Made by a program: the position numbers and the translations under genes | Notes under the pieces: generated by a model | What the model saw: the letters and a program-made list of their open reading frames with translations, nothing else | Databases searched by the model: none | What the model was told of the DNA's origin: nothing | Source: Lewinellaceae bacterium | GTDB taxonomy: Bacteria > Bacteroidota > Bacteroidia > Chitinophagales > Saprospiraceae | Direction: 5' to 3' | DNA: 64,000 nucleotides | NCBI GenBank assembly: GCA_024644235.1 | Contig: JAHELJ010000010.1 | Span: 1-64,000 of the forward strand | Part shown: piece by piece, positions 18,216 through 26,791 of the stretch | Position numbering within the stretch: position 1 is the first letter of the stretch | Layout: every line of letters begins with the position of its first letter

Positions 18216-19604
18216 ATGCTCTCAGATCATCACAAAATAAAGCACCTAATGCATCGCGCTGGATTTGGAATGGGCCCGGCTGAGTGGCAGGCTAGCCAGG
18301 ATCTGAGGGTGGAAGATGTTCTCCGGATCCTTCTTAGTGATTCGCCGAAGCTAACCGAAAAAAGAGCGGAAGTTCCCGACCGACCTGTTGTAAATCGAAG
18401 AAACTTTATGGAGCTGTCTGAGGAGGCAAAGATGGAGCTGAGGGAGGATGATGAACAACGAGTGATCGATTTGCGAAATGAATGGCTATATAGGATGGCT
18501 TCTGCGGGAACGGATGTGTTGCGTGAGAAGATGGTTCTTTTCTGGCATGGCCATTTTGCCTGCAAATGCCCGGGGAGTCGTGTCGCTATGTCATATCTCG
18601 ACACCCTCCAAAAGCATGCTCTAGGCAGCTTTCGCGAATTGCTTTTGGCGATTGCCAGGGAGCCAGCGATGATTCGTTTCCTCAATAATCAACAAAACCG
18701 GAAGGGAAATCCAAATGAAAATTTTGCCCGTGAACTCCTGGAGTTGTTTACCATAGGTGAGGGCAATTATTCGGAAAGAGATATTAAGGAGGCAGCCCGT
18801 GCTTTTACGGGGTGGTCCAGTAGTTTTGACGGGCACTTCATTTTTCGACGTCAGCAGCACGATTATGGAGAGAAAACTTTTATGGGAGAGCGAGGCCGGT
18901 TCAATGGAGATGAGATCATCGGAATCATTCTGGCAAAACAGCAGACGGCCGACTACGTGGCTTCGAGGCTTTATACATTCTTTGTGAATGAGGAACCAGA
19001 CGCCAAAAGAATAAGTGAATTGGGAGAAGTCCTTTACCAAAGCAATTACAACATCAAAAGAACCATGGAGCATCTATTTAGCTCCCATTGGTTTTACGAG
19101 GAAAAACATATTGGCACACGCATAAAATCGCCGGTTGAGTTGCTGGTCCAACATATCAAGTTGTTTAATCTCCATTTCGAGAATCCAAGGGCGCTGCTAT
19201 TTCTTCAGAATGCCTTGGGACAGGTGTTGTTGGATCCACCCAATGTAGCTGGATGGCCATCAGGCCAGGCCTGGATAAACAACTCCACACTGATGCTCAG
19301 ATTAAATCTGGCAGCCTACCTACTACAGCAAGAAAGCCTGGACCATGCATCGCTTCCTTCTTTGAAAGCAGAAGGGCCTAGCCGGATTGTCCGTACATTA
19401 AGAGTGAGATCTGACCTGCAACCTATCTTAAATCAATTTTATGGTACAGACTTTAAAGCATTGGAAGGGAAGATAAAAGATGCACTCCTTGCCACTAATG
19501 TAGCTGTGCCAGACCTGACCTTTCCGCGCGAACAAAGGGAAAGCTCATACGCACGTAAATTGATTATCAGAACTGTTTCAATTCCGGAATTTCAAATGGC
19601 TTAA
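18216..19604 (+). CDS. DUF1800 domain-containing protein
   Basis: The 462-residue protein matches the DUF1800 family throughout: HLMHRAGFGMGPAEW near the start, REKMVLFWHGHFACK, NENFARELLELFTIGEGNYSERDIKEAARAFTGW in the middle and LLDPPNVAGWPSGQAWI late. The function of DUF1800 is unknown. It is almost always followed by a DUF1501 gene, as here (nine bases downstream), which suggests a two-component exported or membrane-associated unit. No signal peptide is visible at the N-terminus. No regulatory gene is adjacent. Confidence 0.92.
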   Translation: MLSDHHKIKHLMHRAGFGMGPAEWQASQDLRVEDVLRILLSDSPKLTEKRAEVPDRPVVNRRNFMELSEEAKMELREDDEQRVIDLRNEWLYRMASAGTDVLREKMVLFWHGHFACKCPGSRVAMSYLDTLQKHALGSFRELLLAIAREPAMIRFLNNQQNRKGNPNENFARELLELFTIGEGNYSERDIKEAARAFTGWSSSFDGHFIFRRQQHDYGEKTFMGERGRFNGDEIIGIILAKQQTADYVASRLYTFFVNEEPDAKRISELGEVLYQSNYNIKRTMEHLFSSHWFYEEKHIGTRIKSPVELLVQHIKLFNLHFENPRALLFLQNALGQVLLDPPNVAGWPSGQAWINNSTLMLRLNLAAYLLQQESLDHASLPSLKAEGPSRIVRTLRVRSDLQPILNQFYGTDFKALEGKIKDALLATNVAVPDLTFPREQRESSYARKLIIRTVSIPEFQMA

Positions 19605-19613
19605 GCTAAATGC

Positions 19614-20810
19614 ATGGAAAGACGACGCTTCATAAAGAGATCTGCAATTCTATCAGCCTCAAGCCTGATCCCCGGATTTGTACGTCAAACTGGTTTTGAT
19701 AGAATATATGGATCACGTACGGGCAAGATATTGGTGGTTATCCAACTCTCTGGGGGAAATGACGGGCTCAATACAATCGTACCCATTGACAACGATCAGT
19801 ACTATGGTAACCGGCCAACCCTCGGTATCAGAAAGGACAATACAATTGTCATCAATGACGAAATGGGATTTCACCCCTCATTGGAATCACTGAGACCAGC
19901 GCTGGACCGGGGAGAGATGTCGATTGTCAGCAGCGTGGGCTATCCAAATCCCAATCGATCTCATTTTAGATCTATGGATATCTGGCACTCAGCCAGCGAT
20001 GAAGATCGGCAGCTACAGACTGGATGGATAGGGAGGTATCTTGACAGCAATTGTCCGTCTTGTTCTGACCCTTATCACGCAGTGGAAATTGGAGATGAGT
20101 TAAGCCTGGCGTTAAAAGGCATCCGGAGGGACGGCTTTGCAATGCGGAGCCCTGAAAAGATCCGGCGTACAGCGACCAATCCTCTTCATGTCCATCTGGC
20201 CAAATCATATCCTGATCGGAAGCTTGATCCCAATGTTGACTATCTGTACAAGACGATGATCGAAGTGCAGGAATCTGCAGCCTATTTATACCAACAATCG
20301 AAGAAAAAAAGATCAAATGGTAATTACCCACGACATCCTTTTGCAAATGGCTTGAAACAAATCGCCGAGTTGATCATGGCGGATACCGATACCAAGATCT
20401 ACTATGTGAGCCTATCCGGTTTTGATACTCATGTGAATCAACTCACAAGGCAGAACCACCTTCTCAAGGTCTACAGTGAATCAGTTAGTGCCTTTATTCA
20501 GGACCTCAGGGATAGCAGACTATTGGAAGATACCCTCGTTATGACATTTTCTGAGTTTGGCCGCAGAGTCAAAGAGAATGGGAGTAGGGGAACGGACCAT
20601 GGTACTGCTAATAATGTGTTCTTTTTCGGGGGGAGCTTAGCTAAGCCGGGGTTGATCAATGGTATGCCTGATCTTTCAAAACTTGAACAGGGGGATTTGA
20701 TACATCAGATAGACTTCAGGAGCATCTATTCTACGATTCTGGAGGATTGGTTTGAGAGTGCCTCAACGAATATCCTATCGGGATCTTTTGATAAGATATC
20801 AATCATATAA
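19614..20810 (+). CDS. DUF1501 domain-containing protein with Tat-like signal
   Basis: 398 residues. The N-terminus MERRRFIKRSAILSASSLIPG resembles a twin-arginine signal. The DUF1501 core has VIQLSGGNDGLNTIVPI, YPNPNRSHFRSMDIWHSA and TFSEFGRRVKENGSRGTDHGTAN, a pattern related to the alkaline phosphatase/sulfatase superfamily metal site. It is probably exported folded by Tat. It is the standard partner of the preceding DUF1800 gene. The biochemical role is unknown. It ends in a hairpin shared with the convergent rplI. Confidence 0.92.
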   Translation: MERRRFIKRSAILSASSLIPGFVRQTGFDRIYGSRTGKILVVIQLSGGNDGLNTIVPIDNDQYYGNRPTLGIRKDNTIVINDEMGFHPSLESLRPALDRGEMSIVSSVGYPNPNRSHFRSMDIWHSASDEDRQLQTGWIGRYLDSNCPSCSDPYHAVEIGDELSLALKGIRRDGFAMRSPEKIRRTATNPLHVHLAKSYPDRKLDPNVDYLYKTMIEVQESAAYLYQQSKKKRSNGNYPRHPFANGLKQIAELIMADTDTKIYYVSLSGFDTHVNQLTRQNHLLKVYSESVSAFIQDLRDSRLLEDTLVMTFSEFGRRVKENGSRGTDHGTANNVFFFGGSLAKPGLINGMPDLSKLEQGDLIHQIDFRSIYSTILEDWFESASTNILSGSFDKISII

Positions 20811-20842
20811 AAAGCTGATGCTTTATGTCACACCGGCTTTTT
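20809..20842. terminator. Probable bidirectional terminator between DUF1501 and rplI genes
   Basis: AAAAAGC (20809-20815) pairs with GCTTTTT (20836-20842) over a 20-base loop. The A- and T-tracts lie in the stem so it could act both ways between these convergent units. The GC part of the stem is short, hence modest confidence. Confidence 0.4.
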
Positions 20843-20862
20843 CAAATTCAATCTTAAAGTTC

Positions 20863-21309
20863 TTATTCTTCGACTACTTCGAAATCCACTTCGGCTTTTA
20901 CCTCAGGGTGTAAGTTGATAGTCGCAGTATATGAGCCTAGTTCCTTGACTTCCTCGGGCATCTCAATTTTCTTGCGCTCCACCTCTATCTCAAACTGCTC
21001 TTTCAGTGCCTGGATAATCTGAATACTGGTAACGCTTCCAAATATTTTACCACTTGTTCCAGCCTTGGCACCTATTTTCAATTTTGAATCCCTTAGGCGA
21101 TCTGCCAGCTCCTGGTAATGACCCAATAACTTTGACTCCCGGGCCTCGTCTTGCCGCTGGAGCTCGGCGAGACGGCTCCGATTGGTCTGATTTGCGATAA
21201 TAGCCAAACCTTTGGGAATCAGATAATTTCTTGCATAGCCCGGTTTTACCTTCACGATCTCATGCTTGTCACCCACATTGAGGACTTCCTTCAACAATAT
21301 GATTTCCAT
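20863..21309 (-). CDS. rplI: 50S ribosomal protein bL9
   Basis: 148 residues, the normal length. The N-terminal domain signature GDKHEIVKVKPGYARNYLIPKGLA is clear, followed by the long connecting helix and the C-terminal domain (GKIFGSVTSIQIIQALKEQF). It binds 23S rRNA at the base of the L1 stalk. It is the last gene of the rpsF-rpsR-rplI operon, 20 bp after rpsR. Confidence 0.97.
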   Translation of the reverse strand: MEIILLKEVLNVGDKHEIVKVKPGYARNYLIPKGLAIIANQTNRSRLAELQRQDEARESKLLGHYQELADRLRDSKLKIGAKAGTSGKIFGSVTSIQIIQALKEQFEIEVERKKIEMPEEVKELGSYTATINLHPEVKAEVDFEVVEE

Positions 21310-21329
21310 CGTCTATAGATTTAGGCAGG

Positions 21330-21596
21330 TTATTTCAATAGATCAGTTACAAAAGGAAGCAGGGCCAGATGCCTGGCACGTTTTACGGCGGTAGCTACCT
21401 TCTTCTGATATTTAAGAGAATTGCCAGTGATTCGACGTGGCAGGATCTTACCTTGCTCATTCACAAACTGCTTCAGGAAATCAGGATCTTTGTAATCAAT
21501 GTACTTGATGCCATATTTTCTGAACCGACAGTATTTCTTTCTCTTCTGACCAATTTTGGGGTTACTGAGAAACTTTATATCGTCTCGTGATGCCAT
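21330..21596 (-). CDS. rpsR: 30S ribosomal protein bS18
   Basis: 88 residues with the family core [25 protein letters not shown] and [25 protein letters not shown]. It binds 16S rRNA together with bS6 on the platform. In Bacteroidota, bS6, bS18 and bS21 are known to form a pocket that hides the 3' anti-Shine-Dalgarno end of 16S rRNA. The gene lies 38 bp after rpsF, the usual order. Confidence 0.97.
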   Translation of the reverse strand: MASRDDIKFLSNPKIGQKRKKYCRFRKYGIKYIDYKDPDFLKQFVNEQGKILPRRITGNSLKYQKKVATAVKRARHLALLPFVTDLLK

Positions 21597-21634
21597 GATA
21601 TTCTTTCTTTAGGATAATTCTAATTGACAGAGTT

Positions 21635-22129
21635 CTACTCTTCTTCTTCAGCCACTGCAACAGCTGCGGCAGGTGCCGGACTAGCAGCTTTGGCGGCAGC
21701 AGGTGCCGGACTAGGAGCTGCAGTCTTAGACACTGCTTTCTTCTCCTTTGCCTTGCCATCTCGATTTTTCGAGTCTGCTTGCACGGCCTTTTTCTTTCCA
21801 ATCAGACCTTTCCTTTTGTCATCATTGTACTTCACTCCGTACTTGTCAAGCCGTACCACCAAAAAGCGCATGATTCGCTCGTCACGACGTAGTGCCAATT
21901 CCAACTTACTGATCATGTCTCCGCTCTCGGAGCTAAATTCAATGCAGTAGTACACACCCGAAGTGCGCTTACTTATGGGATAAGCGAGTTGCTTTAACCC
22001 CATCTCATCCACATGCACGATCTTACAACCCTCTGATTGTAAATGATCTACATAGGTCTGAGCTGTCGCATTTATTTCATCGCCCGACAGTACTGGATCT
22101 ACGATGAAACTTACCTCATATTGATTCAT
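21635..22129 (-). CDS. rpsF: 30S ribosomal protein bS6 with Ala/Pro/Lys-rich C-terminal tail
   Basis: The start is ATG 22129 (MNQYEVSFIVDPVLSGDEI), giving 164 residues. The first roughly 110 form a normal bS6 domain (KLELALRRDERIMRFLVVRLDKYG). The last roughly 50 are a low-complexity tail rich in Ala, Pro and Lys, ending in acidic residues, containing two ten-residue repeats (SPAPAAAKAA, SPAPAAAVAV). Tails on bS6 occur in Bacteroidota but vary in length. bS6 pairs with bS18, encoded next. An upstream GTG at 22231 would add 34 non-family residues and is rejected. A good promoter lies at 22187-22158. Confidence 0.95.
   Translation of the reverse strand: MNQYEVSFIVDPVLSGDEINATAQTYVDHLQSEGCKIVHVDEMGLKQLAYPISKRTSGVYYCIEFSSESGDMISKLELALRRDERIMRFLVVRLDKYGVKYNDDKRKGLIGKKKAVQADSKNRDGKAKEKKAVSKTAAPSPAPAAAKAASPAPAAAVAVAEEEE
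21669..21714. repeat. Two-copy 30-bp-period repeat in the rpsF tail
   Basis: gcaggtgccggactag occurs at 21669-21684 and again at 21699-21714, a 30-bp period coding for ten residues of the bS6 tail. It is a likely site of length variation by slippage. Confidence 0.75.
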
Positions 22130-22157
22130 ATGATTATTACAAATTTTAAATGGGCTG

Positions 22158-22187
22158 CAAATATAGTGATTATCCCCAGAATATGAA
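22158..22187 (-). promoter_or_regulatory. Candidate rpsF operon promoter
   Basis: On the minus strand TATATTTG (22165-22158) matches the -7 consensus exactly. A TTC 19 bp upstream (22187-22185) fits the -33 position with one mismatch. The leader before the rpsF ATG would be about 20 bases. Confidence 0.55.
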
Positions 22188-22297
22188 GGGTTTAGACCTG
22201 ATCTAATACGTGTGGCTAGCTCCAACACCAATGGGCGTCTTCATGGTCTTTAAGCTGTTCAAAAGCTTGGCCTGTTATGGGTAAAAAAAGGGCTTCC

Positions 22298-23194
22298 TCA
22301 TGCTGATACATTTTGTGCGGGAATGCCTTCGATAAAATTCAAAATCTCATCGAGATCAGCAAATACATGGTAATTCTTACGTGATTTGATCTGGTGACGA
22401 GCAAGTTGAACTCCACTTAACATGATCTTACTCTGACGACAATACAGGGAGAGTTCTTCGACATAATCTTTTACCGGAGTCTTGGGGATGCCATCATTTA
22501 TCAGAGTAAATATATAGTCAGGTTGATGAATGTTGCAGGCCGTAGAGAGATCGCTTAGGGAAATATCGTTTCCGATATTTATCACTTTAAAACCTTTGGA
22601 TTTCAGGACGTAATGAATAAACAACAAGCTGAGTTCCTGACGTTCACCTTCTGGCAGATAAAGCATAAAACTCTCGCGGTTGCTTTTTTCGGGTAATCCC
22701 TCAACAGCTACATATATCTTCTGTTTGATCAAACCAGCGATGTAGTTTTCCTGAACCGGGGCAACCGACCCGGTCATCCATAATATGCTGAGTCTGTTGA
22801 GGAATGGAAAGATTACTTCTGTCATGGTTTTTTCAAAACCCAATTCATCAATCCTCTTTTGGACTATAGCATTGAATTTGACTTCATTCATCTCCAACAT
22901 AGCAAGTGTAAGAGCATCGGATTCTACTTCAGGAGATTGATCACTGGCAGATATGCTCAGCACGGCGGCTGTGAGATCTTCCGGAGCCATGTCTGCTATC
23001 TTGGATATTTTATAGCCGTTACGATTTAGCAGGGCTATATTTAATAGGTACTTAAGGTCTTCATCGACATAATAGCGAATATTGGTGCTGGTTCTCTTCG
23101 GCTTCAGCAAACCATACCGCTTCTCCCAGATGCGAATAGTGTGGGCCTTGATACCCGAAAGCGTTTCCAGATCTCTGATCGAATAAACGGACAC
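22298..23194 (-). CDS. MerR-family regulator with degenerate cobalamin-binding domain (CarH/LitR-like)
   Basis: 298 residues. The winged-helix MerR domain occupies residues 1-70 (YSIRDLETLSGIKAHTIRIWEKRYGLLKPKRT). A helical bundle follows, then a Rossmann-like B12-binding fold (about 172-290). In CarH the helical bundle has W-x9-E-H and the fold has E-x-H-x-x-G. Here the first reads W139...E149-N150 and the second E184-R-Q186-E-L-S189, so both histidines that contact the cobalamin are replaced. It therefore probably senses something else or acts through protein contacts. It is divergent from bshA across 132 bp rich in dyads. Confidence 0.88.
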   Translation of the reverse strand: MSVYSIRDLETLSGIKAHTIRIWEKRYGLLKPKRTSTNIRYYVDEDLKYLLNIALLNRNGYKISKIADMAPEDLTAAVLSISASDQSPEVESDALTLAMLEMNEVKFNAIVQKRIDELGFEKTMTEVIFPFLNRLSILWMTGSVAPVQENYIAGLIKQKIYVAVEGLPEKSNRESFMLYLPEGERQELSLLFIHYVLKSKGFKVINIGNDISLSDLSTACNIHQPDYIFTLINDGIPKTPVKDYVEELSLYCRQSKIMLSGVQLARHQIKSRKNYHVFADLDEILNFIEGIPAQNVSA

Positions 23195-23243
23195 TGAGTT
23201 ATCAGAATGTTTAAGGTTGTACCGTAAAAAACTAAATATCCTT

Positions 23244-23318
23244 GAACAATAAACTAAAAAAGATCAATATTTGTTCGGTTCTTGATCATATCGTAAATCC
23301 CGTATTTAGAAATCTAAA
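23244..23318. promoter_or_regulatory. Dyad-rich control region between the MerR gene and bshA
   Basis: Three inverted repeats lie here: GAACAA (23244-23249) with TTGTTC (23271-23276); GATCAA (23262-23267) with TTGATC (23282-23287); and TTTAGA-AA-TCTAAA (23305-23318), which ends eight bases before the bshA ATG. They are candidate operators for the divergent MerR regulator. No exact TAnnTTTG was found. Confidence 0.4.
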
Positions 23319-23326
23319 CAGGGCAC

Positions 23327-24472
23327 ATGAAGATTGGCATAGTATGTTATCCCACCTTCGGAGGTAGCGGTGTGGTAGCCACAGAATTGGGATTGGGATT
23401 GGCTAAAAAAGGTCATCAGATCCATTTTGTCACCTATAAAAGGCCGGCCAGGCTGACCGAATTCCATGAGAACATTTACTATCATGAGGTTGGCGAAGTG
23501 AGTTATCCACTTTTTGAATATGCGCCATATGATACCGCACTCACCAGTAAACTGGTAGACGTTGTGCAATTTGAGAATCTTGATATTCTTCATGTACATT
23601 ACGCCATTCCCCATGCCACTGTAGCCTATCTAGCCAAAAAGATTTTGCTGGCATCAGGCAAATACCTGCCTTTTATCACCACCCTGCACGGCACTGATAT
23701 TACGCTGGTTGGCAATGATCAATCGTTTGCTCCCGTGGTCCAGTTTAGCATGAATAAGAGCGATGGTATCACGGCAGTCTCTCAATTCTTAAAAGACCGG
23801 ACCGCACAGTCCTTCCGACTGGAGAAGGACATCCGGGTAATTTACAATTTCATCGATTTCAGCCGTTTCAAAAAAAGCGACAAGGATCACTTCAGAAAGG
23901 CGATAGCTCCTGATGGAGAAAAGATAGTAATGCACACATCAAATTTTCGCAAAGTGAAGCGAGTGGAAGATGTAGTTCGAATATTTGCAGAAGTGGTGAA
24001 TGAAGTGCCAGCTAAACTGCTGATGGTGGGGGACGGCCCCGAACGCAGACATTGTGAGGATCTTTGTCGGAGCCTGGGTATTTGCAACAACATTCGGTTT
24101 CTTGGAAAGCAGGACGCTGTGGAGGAATTGTTGGCTCTGTCTGATCTATTTCTTCTGCCTTCCAGTAACGAAAGCTTTGGCCTTGCTGCTTTGGAAGCCA
24201 TGGCCTGTGAAGTACCGGTAGTATCCTCAAATGTGGGTGGATTGCCAGAAGTAAACATCCATGGGGAAACAGGCTTTCTGAGTGACGTAGGTGACATACA
24301 GTCTATGGCAAAGGATGCCATCAAACTGCTGAGCAATGACGACCTGCACAAATCATTCAGTCAGCAGGCATACGCTCATGCAAAGCAGTTCGACATTGAT
24401 ATCGTGCTCCCGCAGTATGAGAACTTTTACCAAGAGGTAATGGAAGAGTCGAAGCCCAACCTTATCGTCTAG
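23327..24472 (+). CDS. bshA: N-acetyl-alpha-D-glucosaminyl L-malate synthase (bacillithiol)
   Basis: A 381-residue GT4-family glycosyltransferase joining UDP-GlcNAc to L-malate, the first step of bacillithiol synthesis in the cytoplasm. The N-terminus MKIGIVCYPTFGGSGVVATELG is diagnostic. TTLHGTDITLVG, the VYNFIDF-like IYNFIDFSRF, and the nucleotide-sugar motif LPSSNESFGLAALEAMACEVPVVSSNVGGLPE also match. Length is normal. The other genes of the pathway (bshB, bshC) are not in the window. The stop overlaps the convergent porZ stop in a shared CTAG. Confidence 0.95.
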   Translation: MKIGIVCYPTFGGSGVVATELGLGLAKKGHQIHFVTYKRPARLTEFHENIYYHEVGEVSYPLFEYAPYDTALTSKLVDVVQFENLDILHVHYAIPHATVAYLAKKILLASGKYLPFITTLHGTDITLVGNDQSFAPVVQFSMNKSDGITAVSQFLKDRTAQSFRLEKDIRVIYNFIDFSRFKKSDKDHFRKAIAPDGEKIVMHTSNFRKVKRVEDVVRIFAEVVNEVPAKLLMVGDGPERRHCEDLCRSLGICNNIRFLGKQDAVEELLALSDLFLLPSSNESFGLAALEAMACEVPVVSSNVGGLPEVNIHGETGFLSDVGDIQSMAKDAIKLLSNDDLHKSFSQQAYAHAKQFDIDIVLPQYENFYQEVMEESKPNLIV

Positions 24473-26766
24473 TGTATGAAAATAATTTTAGCCAGAGCTA
24501 CATCCGGATCGAAGAGATTCTCGACGGCAGTGCTGAAGACCAGGTACACTCCTGACGCCGGTTTTCGTCCGCTAAAGTCCCGACCGTTCCAGATCGCCTG
24601 CCCTCCGGTAGCCACGGTCTCATATACTATTTGACCCTGAATGTCGGTAATCTTGACATTGGCATTCTCTGCCAGACCTTTAATGGCAATGGGGCCATCA
24701 TATTCGGGACGGACCGGATTAGGAAAGGCATATACCTCAGTCGTGTGAAATTTGCCTCCTTGTGTAGCTTCTCCCCTAACCGAAAGGATACCACGATTAG
24801 TAGCCATAAATACCTCGCCGTCAATATAATCCATCGCAATGTCGATGATCCCGTTGTCGAATAATGGCGAGTTCCTCGTTGTAAACCGGTGAATCTGGGT
24901 TTCAATATCAGGACTTTGAACAAAAACTCCATTATTAGTTCCGAACCATTTTCGGTTGCCACCATCTACCGCAATGGTTCGCACATTTTCTTCACCAAGC
25001 AGTTCCCCCGCTATTCCATTTTCTACTACAATAGGCCGAAGCCCTCTACAGCTGCCATCACTATCAAAAACGAAATTCCCACAAGCGAATTTGACTGGTC
25101 CTGCAGTTGTGCCGACCCAAACTTCTCCATCTAGATCAGTGGCAATTGCATTCACCACATTTACAGTGAGTTCAGAATTGGTTGAATTGAACACTTTGTA
25201 TCGATCATCCGAGCGGTCTTCAAGGGTGCCTCCAGTGTCAAAAACCAAAACACCGACACCTCCCACCCCAATCCATTTATTGCCCAGCTGATCAATTGCA
25301 AGATGTTCAAGATTGGTGGAGGTCGGTACATTGTAATTGTACCATTGGCCATCAGGAGTCATTACGGAAACTGGTTTAGGAGCATCGTGGTTTAGCATCC
25401 AGAGATTTCCGTCCTGGTCAAATTCCAGCGCCGTTATTCGGTTTCGATCGGGGTTGATTACAGAATTCTGCAGGCTGGAATTACTCTGATCAAACACAGT
25501 CAGTTCACCCGATTTGTACTCAATCAATCCGTCCCAAAAAGTACCGATGTAAACTGTTCCATCCTCAGAAACCGTGACAGAAAGAAAATCTCGCATGTCT
25601 TTGGCAGCGAGGACGGGGCTATTGAATTTATTGACGGATATCCAACTATTGTCGACATTGGTTAGAAATCCGTCCGTGCGGAAAAGATAGCCGTAGTTCG
25701 GAGTCACACCTCCCGTGGCTATGTACAATCGACGATTATGCACTGCGATCTGGCTGGCATTATGAGTGCTGGGGCGATTGGTCTGAATGGTGATGCATTC
25801 TCCTTCAAGTGAGGAAGTATATTTATACCCTGCATTAAGATCGGCATACCACAACCGGCCTTCCTCGTCTACCACCGCCTGCACCGACTTCTTCAAACAA
25901 TTAAAATCGAGTTGCCTCTTGGAGCCGTCATCCCTAATAAATATTTTCTTGTGATTACATCCTCGATCGCAAATCCATCCGGATAGCACGCCCTCTCCGG
26001 GATTCACTACATAGCCCAGATGAAAATCTGGCTCGGTATGCAGTAGCGAAAATCGATCCTCTTCAGCAACGTACAGGGCATTGTCGATCCCAGCATAAAG
26101 GATTCCATCGATTTCTTCAAGTGCATGTGCCTCATACTGTAGTGGCAAACCATCTTCAAAGCCGATTTTCTTCCACTGAGAAAAATCAGCTAGATTTAGG
26201 GTGCCGTCATCCCTGGCCCTAAACAAGCCCTGCTCACTACCCATATAAAGTTGCCCCTTGTGTCTGCTCACCGACCTCACCGGAAAATCAGTGAACGTCG
26301 TAAATCCAAATTCTAGTTGATCGATGTCCAGTTGAACAAGTCCAAAGCCGGTGGCCAAGTATGCAAAAGACGAACTCACATAAATGTCATGGACCGACCG
26401 GTCTTTAACGATTTGAGTATTTGCTTTGATCTGAGGTAAGTTGATAATTTCATCTTCAAAGATCAAATCGATATTGCTATTCTGGTAGACGATGATCAGA
26501 GCTTCAGAGACTGGCGCATACTCGACCAACTGGACTCCGATATCTGACAATCCTTCAACTTTGGAGAAGAATTCCAAACTCAGATCTTCCTTATTTACCT
26601 TTAAGAGTGCCCACTGAGATCCATAATATACAGCAGTTGGACTCTGGGTCACACTCAACCCGAATCGGTAGGGCAGGTAAGATCGCCAATCCCCTATTTT
26701 TAAGTCACTCTGAGCCGACAGTAGCACCGCCGATATGACAAGGCAAAAACAAAGGTGTACTCGCAT
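24469..26766 (-). CDS. porZ: PorZ-like type IX secretion system protein (two beta-propellers plus CTD)
   Basis: Start ATG 26766 (MRVHLCFCLVISAVLLSAQ) gives a signal peptide and 765 residues, close to PorZ of Porphyromonas. The N-terminal propeller motif IGDWRSYLPYRFGLSVTQS and VEGLSDIGVQLVEYAP are typical of the PorZ N-terminal domain. Propeller blades of the two-component-regulator type follow (GTFWDGLIEY, WVGTTAGPVKF, WFGTNNGVFV). The end is a T9SS C-terminal domain (FPNPVRPEYDGPI... SGVYLVF). PorZ is part of the outer-surface attachment complex that fixes T9SS cargo to anionic LPS. A longer start at 26940 would run into nadD and is rejected. Confidence 0.85.
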   Translation of the reverse strand: MRVHLCFCLVISAVLLSAQSDLKIGDWRSYLPYRFGLSVTQSPTAVYYGSQWALLKVNKEDLSLEFFSKVEGLSDIGVQLVEYAPVSEALIIVYQNSNIDLIFEDEIINLPQIKANTQIVKDRSVHDIYVSSSFAYLATGFGLVQLDIDQLEFGFTTFTDFPVRSVSRHKGQLYMGSEQGLFRARDDGTLNLADFSQWKKIGFEDGLPLQYEAHALEEIDGILYAGIDNALYVAEEDRFSLLHTEPDFHLGYVVNPGEGVLSGWICDRGCNHKKIFIRDDGSKRQLDFNCLKKSVQAVVDEEGRLWYADLNAGYKYTSSLEGECITIQTNRPSTHNASQIAVHNRRLYIATGGVTPNYGYLFRTDGFLTNVDNSWISVNKFNSPVLAAKDMRDFLSVTVSEDGTVYIGTFWDGLIEYKSGELTVFDQSNSSLQNSVINPDRNRITALEFDQDGNLWMLNHDAPKPVSVMTPDGQWYNYNVPTSTNLEHLAIDQLGNKWIGVGGVGVLVFDTGGTLEDRSDDRYKVFNSTNSELTVNVVNAIATDLDGEVWVGTTAGPVKFACGNFVFDSDGSCRGLRPIVVENGIAGELLGEENVRTIAVDGGNRKWFGTNNGVFVQSPDIETQIHRFTTRNSPLFDNGIIDIAMDYIDGEVFMATNRGILSVRGEATQGGKFHTTEVYAFPNPVRPEYDGPIAIKGLAENANVKITDIQGQIVYETVATGGQAIWNGRDFSGRKPASGVYLVFSTAVENLFDPDVALAKIIFIH

Positions 26767-26791
26767 CACTTTTGAACGAATGATGAATCTA

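Noticed and set aside
23887-24351. 154-codon minus-strand frame inside bshA
   Set aside because: Shadow of the glycosyltransferase donor-binding region; Ser/Arg-rich with no family character.
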